A stretch of DNA of 5,485 nt from Candidatus Zixiibacteriota bacterium (GTDB lineage: Bacteria; Zixibacteria; MSB-5A5; GN15; JAAZOE01). A program made the position numbers and the translations under genes. Below are positions 1 to 5,417 of the stretch, piece by piece. The stretch covers positions 1 to 5,485 of the forward strand of contig JAUUYJ010000186.1 in the NCBI GenBank assembly GCA_030588275.1, given 5' to 3'. How positions within the stretch are numbered: position 1 is the first letter of the stretch; each line of letters opens with the position of its first letter. The notes under the pieces were generated by a model, which worked only from the letters and a program-made list of their open reading frames with translations, searched no databases and was not told the DNA's origin.

Positions 1-1
1 A

Positions 2-120
2 CGTCGCTTTGCTCCTCGCAATGACCTGACTTGGGGCAGACGAGAAGCGCACGCATCGCGTGTCTATAATACCTGCCGCCCATATTACCAGGAAATGTAA
101 CAGCGCCGTCGCTTTGCTCC
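2..120. repeat. Intergenic repeat region with two copies of a 14-nt direct repeat
   Basis: CGTCGCTTTGCTCC occurs at 2-15 and again at 107-120. The first copy continues as TCGCAATGAC; read on the minus strand this is GTCATTGCGAGGAGCAAAGCGACG, which resembles a family of short repeats seen between genes in many environmental bacteria (recalled, not searched). Between the copies is a hairpin, CACGC-ATC-GCGTG (50-62), enclosed by a second short pair, GGCAG (35-39) with CTGCC (73-77). No convincing gene is seen in this stretch. Confidence 0.5.
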
Positions 121-126
121 GGCATA

Positions 127-162
127 AGATAATCTATGCTCGCTTCGCTTCGCAGATTATCT
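127..162. repeat. Hairpin element with a GCTTCG-rich loop
   Basis: AGATAATCT (127-135) and AGATTATCT (154-162) are perfect 9-bp inverted repeats around an 18-nt loop. The loop contains CTCGCTTCGCTT at 139-150, and the same 12 bases occur on the minus strand inside another inverted repeat at 5178-5215. The element directly abuts the U-tract of the rpsA terminator. It is probably a REP-like intergenic repeat; no function can be read from the sequence. Confidence 0.55.
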
Positions 163-193
163 AAAAAGCCCGGTCAAATTGATTGGCCGGGCT
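163..193 (-). terminator. Rho-independent terminator of rpsA
   Basis: On the minus strand AGCCCGG pairs with CCGGGCT, and the stem extends by CAA/TTG after one C-A mismatch. It is followed at once by a run of T (the A's at 163-167 on the plus strand). It lies about 30 nt after the rpsA stop codon. On the plus strand the same stem has no T-run after it, so it should act only leftward. Confidence 0.85.
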
Positions 194-223
194 CGTGATA
201 TATCTATGATTAGATAAAACTAA

Positions 224-2434
224 TTACTCAGTCTTATCATCATCACTGGCAGACTCGTCTGACTTAGCAGATTCATCAGCCGGAGCATCAGTTGCCGGAG
301 CATCATCAGCTTTAGCTTCTTCAACAGCAGGCTTGTCTGATTCAGTTGCTTCAGCCTTCGGAGCTTCTTCAGCTTTAGCTTCTTCAGCCGGGGCATCAGT
401 CGCTTTAGCCTCTTTAGCTTCAGCCTTCGGAGCATCGTCGGCAGGAGCCGACTCGTCGGTCTTAGCTTCATCGCTACCGGTAGAATCACCGATACTGACA
501 GATGAAGTCGCCTGTTTGGCCAGAAATGATTCGTACTCTTCCCGATCACGCTTTTCAAAATAAGCGGTCACTGAGAGAACGATCTTTCGTCCGGCACGGT
601 CGAATTCGATCACCTTCAGAGGAATCTCATCCCCTTCGTTGAACGATTCGGTTCCCTTATCGGCTCCTTCTTTGCTCAACTGGTTGGTCGGGACAAACCC
701 TTCAACTTCGTTGTCCAGCTCCACCACCAAGCCGCGATCTATAACCCGAATAACGGTTCCGAGAACTTCGCTGTCGGAATTATATTTCTTGGCATATTCC
801 GGCCAGGGATCTTCCTGCATCTGCTTGATACCCAAAGAAACGCGGCGATTGTCAGAGTCGATCTTAAGAACTTTAACCTCGACCGCCTCACCCTTTTTCA
901 TAATCTCGGAGGGATGCTGAACGCGCCTGGTCCATGACATATCTGAGATATGCACCAAGCCATCAACCCCTTCTTCGATTTCGACAAAGGCACCAAATGC
1001 GGTCAGATTACGGACCTTACCGGCGACAACAGTATCGACCGGGTATTTGGTATGAATCGTCATCCAAGGATCCGGCTCCATCTGCTTGATACCCAGAGAA
1101 ATTTTCTCATTCTCTTTATCAACCGACAAAACCACCGCCTCAACGGTATCATTGACATTCATGATCTTGGAAGGATGCTTGATATGTTGCGTCCAGGACA
1201 TTTCGGAGATATGAATCAAACCCTCAATCCCTTTTTCCAATTCGATAAATGCGCCGTAATCGGTGATCGAAACGACCCGTCCTTTGATCTTCTTATTGAG
1301 AGGATATTTCTCTTCAATATTTTCCCAAGGATAAGGAGTCAGCTGTTTCAACCCCAGAGAAATGCGGGAGGTCTTTTCGTCGAAATCCAGAATCTTGACA
1401 TTGAGCGTATCACTCAACTGCACCAATTCTGAAGGATGCCGCATCCGGCCCCACGACATATCGGTGATATGCAAGAGTCCGTCAACACCACCGAGGTCGA
1501 TAAAGACACCGAAGTCGGTAATATTTTTGACAACACCTTCGCGCACCTGACCCAGTTCAATCTCCTCAAGGAGATGGGACCGCATTTTCTCCCGCTCCTC
1601 TTCGAGAACAACCCGACGAGAAACGACAATATTACGACGATTCTTATTTAGCTTGATAATTTTGACATCCATCGTTTCGCCAATCAAGGCATCAAAATCT
1701 GGCACCTGGCGAAGAGCGATTTGTGATCCAGGCAGGAAGGCATCGACACCCATGACATCGACAACCACACCACCCTTAATGCGACGTTTGATTCGACCCG
1801 GAACGAGTTCACCAGCATCGTGATTTTCCCGGATTTTTTCCCAAACCATCATAAAGTCGGCCTTCTGTTTGGACAGAACCAACTGGCCGTTTTGATCTTC
1901 GATAGCCTCAAGATAAACGTCAATTTCATCACCGACTTTGATGTTAATTTCGCCGGTAAATTCACTCATCGGAATGATTCCTTCCGACTTAAATCCAACA
2001 TCGACGATAATATCATCCTTTGTCACGCCAATGACCGCTCCGGATACTATCTGTCCTTCTTTGATATCCCGGATCGTGCCATCATACATGTCCATCATGG
2101 CCTGATATTCGCTATCGTCGTACTCTGCCGCATCAAGCTCAGTAATCTTCATCGCATGAATAACATCCAACTCTTCGACAACAGCCGGAGGAGGTGCGGC
2201 GGCTCTAATTCTGGCCTTCTCAGAGATACGTTTCTTCCGAGAAGTAACAACCTTCTCAACCACTTTAGTCTCAACCGCCTGCGTTTCAACTACCGCCGAG
2301 GCATCAACCTTGGTTTTTTTGGTCTTGACGGATTTGGTTTTCTTTCCCGTGGTTTTTTTGGTCTTGCTTAGCTTAACCGCATCACCTCCCGTCTTGTTCG
2401 TACTTTGGTTTTTTTTGATTTCTGCTTCAGTCAT
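224..2434 (-). CDS. rpsA: 30S ribosomal protein S1
   Basis: The 736-residue product is ribosomal protein S1, which binds mRNA on the 30S subunit and helps it reach the decoding channel. Six S1 (OB-fold) domains can be seen, at about residues 127-190, 208-274, 295-363, 380-449, 467-536 and 554-622. Domains 3-5 carry the classic pattern, for example the F-G-V/A-F core followed by GLxHIS/T-x-MSW, and each ends in SLG(I/L)KQ. Domains 1, 2 and 6 are more divergent, as is usual. The protein is about 180 residues longer than the 557-residue E. coli S1. Residues 1-45 are rich in Lys and Thr, and residues 640-736 form a low-complexity Ala/Glu/Lys/Asp/Pro tail that is strongly acidic at the very end. 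The ATG is fixed by a perfect Shine-Dalgarno site 9 nt upstream. The gene is last in the cmk-plsC-rpsA operon and is followed by a terminator. Confidence 0.97.
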   Translation of the reverse strand: MTEAEIKKNQSTNKTGGDAVKLSKTKKTTGKKTKSVKTKKTKVDASAVVETQAVETKVVEKVVTSRKKRISEKARIRAAAPPPAVVEELDVIHAMKITELDAAEYDDSEYQAMMDMYDGTIRDIKEGQIVSGAVIGVTKDDIIVDVGFKSEGIIPMSEFTGEINIKVGDEIDVYLEAIEDQNGQLVLSKQKADFMMVWEKIRENHDAGELVPGRIKRRIKGGVVVDVMGVDAFLPGSQIALRQVPDFDALIGETMDVKIIKLNKNRRNIVVSRRVVLEEEREKMRSHLLEEIELGQVREGVVKNITDFGVFIDLGGVDGLLHITDMSWGRMRHPSELVQLSDTLNVKILDFDEKTSRISLGLKQLTPYPWENIEEKYPLNKKIKGRVVSITDYGAFIELEKGIEGLIHISEMSWTQHIKHPSKIMNVNDTVEAVVLSVDKENEKISLGIKQMEPDPWMTIHTKYPVDTVVAGKVRNLTAFGAFVEIEEGVDGLVHISDMSWTRRVQHPSEIMKKGEAVEVKVLKIDSDNRRVSLGIKQMQEDPWPEYAKKYNSDSEVLGTVIRVIDRGLVVELDNEVEGFVPTNQLSKEGADKGTESFNEGDEIPLKVIEFDRAGRKIVLSVTAYFEKRDREEYESFLAKQATSSVSIGDSTGSDEAKTDESAPADDAPKAEAKEAKATDAPAEEAKAEEAPKAEATESDKPAVEEAKADDAPATDAPADESAKSDESASDDDKTE

Positions 2435-2443
2435 GTTACAATG

Positions 2444-2452
2444 ACCTCCTTA
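2444..2452 (-). promoter_or_regulatory. Ribosome binding site of rpsA
   Basis: The minus strand reads TAAGGAGGT, a full match to the anti-Shine-Dalgarno end of 16S rRNA, 9 nt before the ATG at 2434. It decides the start codon. Its CCTCC complement lies in the leader hairpin upstream, so it could be masked (see findings). Confidence 0.85.
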
Positions 2453-2464
2453 GGTATATTTACT

Positions 2465-2482
2465 CCCCGGCCGAAACCGGAG
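2465..2482 (-). promoter_or_regulatory. GC hairpin in the rpsA leader
   Basis: On the minus strand CTCCGG, loop TTTCGG, CCGGGG form a 6-bp stem with one U-G pair in RNA. It sits between plsC and the rpsA Shine-Dalgarno site. No T-run follows, so it is not a terminator. In E. coli the rpsA leader is folded and S1 represses its own translation; a similar role here is inference. Confidence 0.4.
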
Positions 2483-2531
2483 GCATTTTTTCTATATCGG
2501 TACTGTTCTGCTTATTTATTAGTCAGAGATG

Positions 2532-3155
2532 TCACCCAATTTGAGCAACAGCCCTTTCTTTCAATTCTCCAATTTTTTCCATCACAAGCTCGGCCAATTT
2601 TTGGTAGCCCTGCTTGTTATCTTCATACTGCGCGATCTCATCCGGCATAATCGGCGGGCCAAAACAAATCCAAATACCGCGCCGGTTTATCAAAGCCTCA
2701 AGTGGCTTATGACTGCGAAAAATAAAGGTCGGTACAATCGCCGCCTTGTTTCTCCGGGCCAATAATCCAACTCCCGCCTTCGGTTTCAAAAAAGTCTCAC
2801 CGTCGCCGCGCGTTCCTTCCGGAAACATAACAAGTCCACCACCGGCAGACAAGGCTCGTTCGACAAAACTCAGAGCCTGCGGATCAAAAACTCCGCGCCG
2901 GACCGGGATTGCATTCAACCATCTGATGATCTGTTTCATAACCGGAATATCAAAAAGTTCTTTCTTCGCAAAAAAATGAACTTCCCGATTAACCGTCACC
3001 CCGATCAACGGGGGATCAAGGTACGCCTGGTGGTTCGAAGCAACAATTATCGGACCGCTCTTTGGAATATTCTCCACGCCGAATCGTTTCATCGCCAGGA
3101 GCGAGCCAACAAAATAATGCCCTACGTACCAGACTGACCAATAAAACCACTTCAT
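2532..3155 (-). CDS. plsC: 1-acyl-sn-glycerol-3-phosphate acyltransferase (PlsC family)
   Basis: The 207-residue product should transfer an acyl chain to lysophosphatidic acid to make phosphatidic acid at the inner face of the cytoplasmic membrane. All four acyltransferase motifs are present: the catalytic NHxxYLD box (H42, D47), the IPVRRG segment (83-88), FPEGTRG (111-117), which binds the glycerophosphate, and VPTFI (141-145). The length fits the short single-domain PlsC type. The N-terminal 20 residues are aromatic and hydrophobic (FYWSVWYVGHYFVGSLL), consistent with membrane association. The ATG overlaps the cmk stop in an ATGA (3152-3155) and there is no clear Shine-Dalgarno site, so translation is probably coupled to cmk. 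Substrate choice within the family cannot be settled from sequence alone. Confidence 0.93.
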   Translation of the reverse strand: MKWFYWSVWYVGHYFVGSLLAMKRFGVENIPKSGPIIVASNHQAYLDPPLIGVTVNREVHFFAKKELFDIPVMKQIIRWLNAIPVRRGVFDPQALSFVERALSAGGGLVMFPEGTRGDGETFLKPKAGVGLLARRNKAAIVPTFIFRSHKPLEALINRRGIWICFGPPIMPDEIAQYEDNKQGYQKLAELVMEKIGELKERAVAQIG

Positions 3156-3862
3156 CGCTTTACGGTAAACATCCGCCGAGCAGTATCAATAATCGCCTCG
3201 ACCTGCTCGTCAATACTCATCCGCGTCGTATCAATCACAACCGCGTCAGGTACTTTCGTCAATGGTGATTCCTTGCGGCCAGAATCATTGGCATCCCGCT
3301 GGGCCAAAAGTTTTTCCTGCATTTCGACCGTCGATTCCTGACCTCGCAAAGCCGCCTCCATGTGGCGCCTTTGGGCCCGAACCTTAATATCAGCCTGCAG
3401 ATAAACCTTTAGATGCGCCTTAGGAAAAACGACCGAAGTCGTATCGCGCCCTTCGGCGACGATATTCCCTTTGACACCCAACAACTTTTGCCGCCCGACC
3501 ATCTCGGATCGAACTCCGGCAAAAACCGCCACCGCCGAGGAACCATGAGTTACCGGTTCGGTTCGGATCGCATCAGATACATCTTCATCGTTGAGAAAGA
3601 TCAACTGCCCTTTTTCACTATCCGTTCTAAATTCAATATTGATTCGGGAAGCAATCTGAGTCAGAGCATTTTCATCATCAAACGAGACCTCGTGACGTAG
3701 GGCAAAAAGCGCCACGGCTCGATACATTGCTCCCGTATCCAGATAAGTATAACCCAACCTTTGGGCCAACTGTTTGGCTGTTGTTGATTTGCCAGACCCA
3801 GCCGGACCATCAATCGCGATGATCTTACCTTCAAAAACCGACAGTTTAACAGGTACCGCCAT
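3152..3862 (-). CDS. cmk: Cytidylate (CMP/dCMP) kinase
   Basis: The product phosphorylates CMP and dCMP with ATP in the cytoplasm, feeding CTP and dCTP pools. Counting from the ATG at 3862 (236 residues), the P-loop GPAGSGKST is at 19-27, the YLDTGAMYRA nucleoside-monophosphate segment at 40-49, the EGRD-VVFP segment at 137-147, and the lid-type motif RDANDSGRKESPL at 189-201, all typical of Cmk. The frame also stays open to a GTG at 3883, which would add seven residues (MLFCQAI). Neither start has a good Shine-Dalgarno site; I prefer the ATG because it is nearer the usual distance to the P-loop. The normally GT residues after GRDx are T-S here (GRDTTSVVFP), a small departure from the common GRD(I/M)GTVVFP. 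It is the first gene of the operon, and its stop overlaps the plsC start by 4 nt. Confidence 0.95.
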   Translation of the reverse strand: MAVPVKLSVFEGKIIAIDGPAGSGKSTTAKQLAQRLGYTYLDTGAMYRAVALFALRHEVSFDDENALTQIASRINIEFRTDSEKGQLIFLNDEDVSDAIRTEPVTHGSSAVAVFAGVRSEMVGRQKLLGVKGNIVAEGRDTTSVVFPKAHLKVYLQADIKVRAQRRHMEAALRGQESTVEMQEKLLAQRDANDSGRKESPLTKVPDAVVIDTTRMSIDEQVEAIIDTARRMFTVKR

Positions 3863-3918
3863 AATAGCTTGACAAAATAGCACTTAATCAAAAAAAAGCA
3901 AGCCGTAAAACCCGGTTT

Positions 3919-3939
3919 TTCCCCACCTTTTTGGGGGAA
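3919..3939 (-). other. Hairpin in the cmk upstream region
   Basis: TTCCCC (3919-3924) and GGGGAA (3934-3939) pair around a 9-nt loop. On the minus strand it is followed by A's, so by itself it is not a terminator. Further on, just before cmk, the minus strand has a run of eight T's (3890-3897) after a weaker CCG/CGG stem. The whole stretch would lie in the cmk 5' leader if transcription starts near 3970. Its function is unknown. Confidence 0.3.
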
Positions 3940-3977
3940 GATCAGCCCCGCGCTCCTTACACGCTTGGGAAATATAC

Positions 3978-4006
3978 TTGTATTTTAAACAAACTCCTGC
4001 TAAGGT
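3978..4006 (+). promoter_or_regulatory. Candidate promoter of the lipoprotein gene
   Basis: TTGTAT (3978-3983), a 17-nt spacer and TAAGGT (4001-4006) preceded by TGC give an extended -10 arrangement. Each box matches the sigma70 consensus at only three positions, so this is tentative. The region must also hold the leftward cmk promoter. Candidates there are TTGAAC (4030-4025) with TAACCT (4008-4003) at 16 nt, or the TAAAAT and TATATT boxes in the AT-rich patch 3972-3987, none of which has a good -35 partner. Confidence 0.3.
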
Positions 4007-4036
4007 TATGAAAGGTCTATGTATGTTCAAAATACC

Positions 4037-4044
4037 TAAGGAGG
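4037..4044 (+). promoter_or_regulatory. Ribosome binding site of the lipoprotein gene
   Basis: TAAGGAGG ends 4 nt before the ATG at 4049. It is a near-full anti-Shine-Dalgarno match and fixes the start. The preceding bases make a 13-nt string, ATACCTAAGGAGG, identical to the one in front of rpsA. Confidence 0.8.
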
Positions 4045-4048
4045 CAAT

Positions 4049-4984
4049 ATGAAAAGGTTTATCTTTCTCACTCTGGCATTCTCGATCTGTTTTGGTTTGA
4101 TCTGGATATCGGGTTGCTCTGATGATAAGAGCGCTGGTGTTGATCCCGCCGCCGGTCCGGAACCGGTTGATTCGAATTTCATGAACGATATCTTCGGAGA
4201 AGAGTTGTTAATGAATTCAATACATTCGATCGAGGTTTCATTGGCCTTACTCGATTCGATCCCTGGCGCGACAGTTAAGGAGAATGGCGGACTTAGCCTG
4301 TCTGTGATGGAGGGAGAACAGGAAATTATAATTACCGCAATCGGTAGTTACAGCTATGAAAACGGCTGGCATGTATTTCAGTTTGATGCCATAGTTGTTG
4401 ACTTGGAATTCAACGACACTACCGCCGTTTCCGGTTTGGATTCGGTACGAGTCAGTTTTGAAGGCAGTCCGCTTCAATTTCCAAACTCGCAATCTGAGAT
4501 GGATGAGCTTCTCGCTCGTGCTCATGCCCGTTGGAATTCACTTCCCGATTCGCTGAATAATGCCGCCATTCATCACCGCCTCGACGTATCGTTGGACTTC
4601 CTGAATAATAACGACACGCTGATTAACCTGGCCGGAACGGTGAGCGATACGATATCAATTCAGGATTCGCTGGAGCAGTCCTTTTGCCAACTCGAGCTTA
4701 CCCTGAATCAGACTATGACAAATTTCCAGTTCTATCCCAGTTCGTCCGATACCGTTTGTCCCGAATCGGGATCTACTACGGCAACCGTCACGCTAAACGT
4801 CGCCTGCACCGGAGGGGCGTTTGATACTCTCAATGTTGATGGCACCTGGACGATTTCAGCGACGATTAACGACGACAATAGTGTAACGATAACATTTACC
4901 AATGGAATCGTCTCATGGACGGTTACCGAGCCGTGCGGCGGTGGGGTCGCGGCCAAACGGGGTTGGTTTGGCGTTAGGGAATAA
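4049..4984 (+). CDS. Secreted lipoprotein of unknown function
   Basis: The 311-residue product starts with a typical lipoprotein signal: MKR, a hydrophobic stretch (residues 4-20) and the lipobox ISGC with the modified cysteine at residue 23. Ser at +2 suggests outer-membrane sorting if E. coli rules apply. A short Asp/Pro/Ala linker (25-42) follows. The rest alternates short hydrophobic and polar stretches (for example IEVSLALLDS, EIIITAIGSY, TATVTLNVAC, TWTISATIN), which suggests a mostly beta-strand fold. Four further cysteines apart from the lipobox and signal ones (213, 237, 253, 296) could form disulfides in the periplasm or outside. I recognise no catalytic motif and no named family. 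A segment with DSVRVSFEG, then a helix-like MDELLARAHARW, divides the protein into two roughly equal parts. It has its own strong ribosome binding site and terminator, so it is probably monocistronic. Confidence 0.88.
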   Translation: MKRFIFLTLAFSICFGLIWISGCSDDKSAGVDPAAGPEPVDSNFMNDIFGEELLMNSIHSIEVSLALLDSIPGATVKENGGLSLSVMEGEQEIIITAIGSYSYENGWHVFQFDAIVVDLEFNDTTAVSGLDSVRVSFEGSPLQFPNSQSEMDELLARAHARWNSLPDSLNNAAIHHRLDVSLDFLNNNDTLINLAGTVSDTISIQDSLEQSFCQLELTLNQTMTNFQFYPSSSDTVCPESGSTTATVTLNVACTGGAFDTLNVDGTWTISATINDDNSVTITFTNGIVSWTVTEPCGGGVAAKRGWFGVRE

Positions 4985-5023
4985 CTTTTTGTTATAGCAA
5001 AAAGACTGTCACAAATATCCAAT

Positions 5024-5060
5024 AGCCCGCAGGTAGAAAAAACAGGCCTGCGGGCTTTTA
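5024..5060 (+). terminator. Rho-independent terminator of the lipoprotein gene
   Basis: AGCCCGCAGG (5024-5033) and CCTGCGGGCT (5047-5056) form a perfect 10-bp stem around a 13-nt loop, followed by TTTATTAT. It begins about 40 nt after the stop codon. Leftward, the stem is followed by ATTGG, so it is not a good terminator in that direction. Confidence 0.88.
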
Positions 5061-5069
5061 TTATCAATG

Positions 5070-5099
5070 ATTCTACAATTCCCCGAGACCGGTTGTCAA
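5070..5099 (-). promoter_or_regulatory. Candidate leftward sigma70-like promoter
   Basis: On the minus strand a full-consensus TTGACA (5099-5094) is followed after 18 nt by TAGAAT (5075-5070), a 5/6 match to TATAAT. Transcription would start near 5063 and run antisense through the lipoprotein terminator and gene. No sense gene on the minus strand lies close downstream, so it may be chance or an antisense RNA promoter. Confidence 0.4.
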
Positions 5100-5145
5100 T
5101 TCATTGAGCCTATAAATGAGCCAGCAACAATGTGCGAGTGCTGAA

Positions 5146-5160
5146 ACCCACGATGTGGGT
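5146..5160. repeat. Short perfect hairpin in intergenic repeat region
   Basis: ACCCAC-GAT-GTGGGT is a 6-bp perfect inverted repeat with a 3-nt loop. It is followed by CGAAGCGATAGCGAG, which resembles the GCGAAGCGAG core of the neighbouring element, so the stretch 5146-5233 is probably one composite intergenic repeat. Confidence 0.5.
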
Positions 5161-5177
5161 CGAAGCGATAGCGAGAT

Positions 5178-5233
5178 TAGGTGGATGTTCAAGCGAAGCG
5201 AGTTACAGCCACCTACCCCCCTGTGGGGTAGGT
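5178..5233. repeat. Composite hairpin element with overlapping stems
   Basis: TAGGTGG (5178-5184) pairs with CCACCTA (5209-5215) around a loop holding AAGCGAAGCGAG (5191-5202), the reverse complement of the loop core at 139-150. ACCTACCCC (5211-5219) also pairs perfectly with GGGGTAGGT (5225-5233) around CCTGT. The two stems share ACCTA (5211-5215), so they cannot form together. Confidence 0.55.
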
Positions 5234-5280
5234 TATCTTACCCTCTTTTGAGCTTTTACCCATGCTTTATCATGATTTTA

Positions 5281-5298
5281 GGGATTTCCTGAAATCCC
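5281..5298. repeat. Perfect inverted repeat
   Basis: GGGATTT (5281-5287), CCTG, AAATCCC (5292-5298) form a 7-bp hairpin with a 4-nt loop. Neither side has a T-run, so it is not an ordinary terminator. Confidence 0.45.
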
Positions 5299-5394
5299 AC
5301 AAGCATATACACAACAGACAGTTACGCAAAGGAGCAGACCTGACTTCAAGCCTGAAATTTATAATCACAATTCTGGCAAGATCGTGATTGTTGA

Positions 5395-5417
5395 TCGAGT
5401 AGGTAAAACCTACTCGA
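5395..5417. repeat. Perfect 10-bp hairpin spanning a stop codon
   Basis: TCGAGTAGGT (5395-5404), AAA, ACCTACTCGA (5408-5417) form a perfect stem with a 3-nt loop. On the minus strand the right arm contains the TAG stop (5412-5410) of the gene entering from the right. No T-run follows, so if it ends or protects that transcript it does so in a non-standard way. Confidence 0.55.

Noticed and set aside
65..70. Perfect TATAAT box on the plus strand
   Set aside because: There is no -35 box at a proper distance, it lies within intergenic repeat DNA, and it points into the 3' end of rpsA.
220..558. Minus-strand frame encoding a Leu/Lys/Arg-rich protein
   Set aside because: It is a shifted reading of the low-complexity S1 tail; the composition is explained by the repeated codons.
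1820..2371. Long plus-strand frame opposite rpsA (183 codons), and a similar one at 950-1432
   Set aside because: Both are antisense to well-supported S1 domains, with no ribosome binding site and no recognisable product.
4732..5067. Minus-strand 111-codon frame starting next to the candidate antisense promoter
   Set aside because: It is antisense to the lipoprotein gene, runs through the terminator, has no ribosome binding site, and its composition looks like a reversed coding sequence.
5100..5300. Possible CRISPR array or RNA gene in the hairpin-rich region
   Set aside because: There are no evenly spaced identical repeats and no cloverleaf; the hairpins differ from one another.
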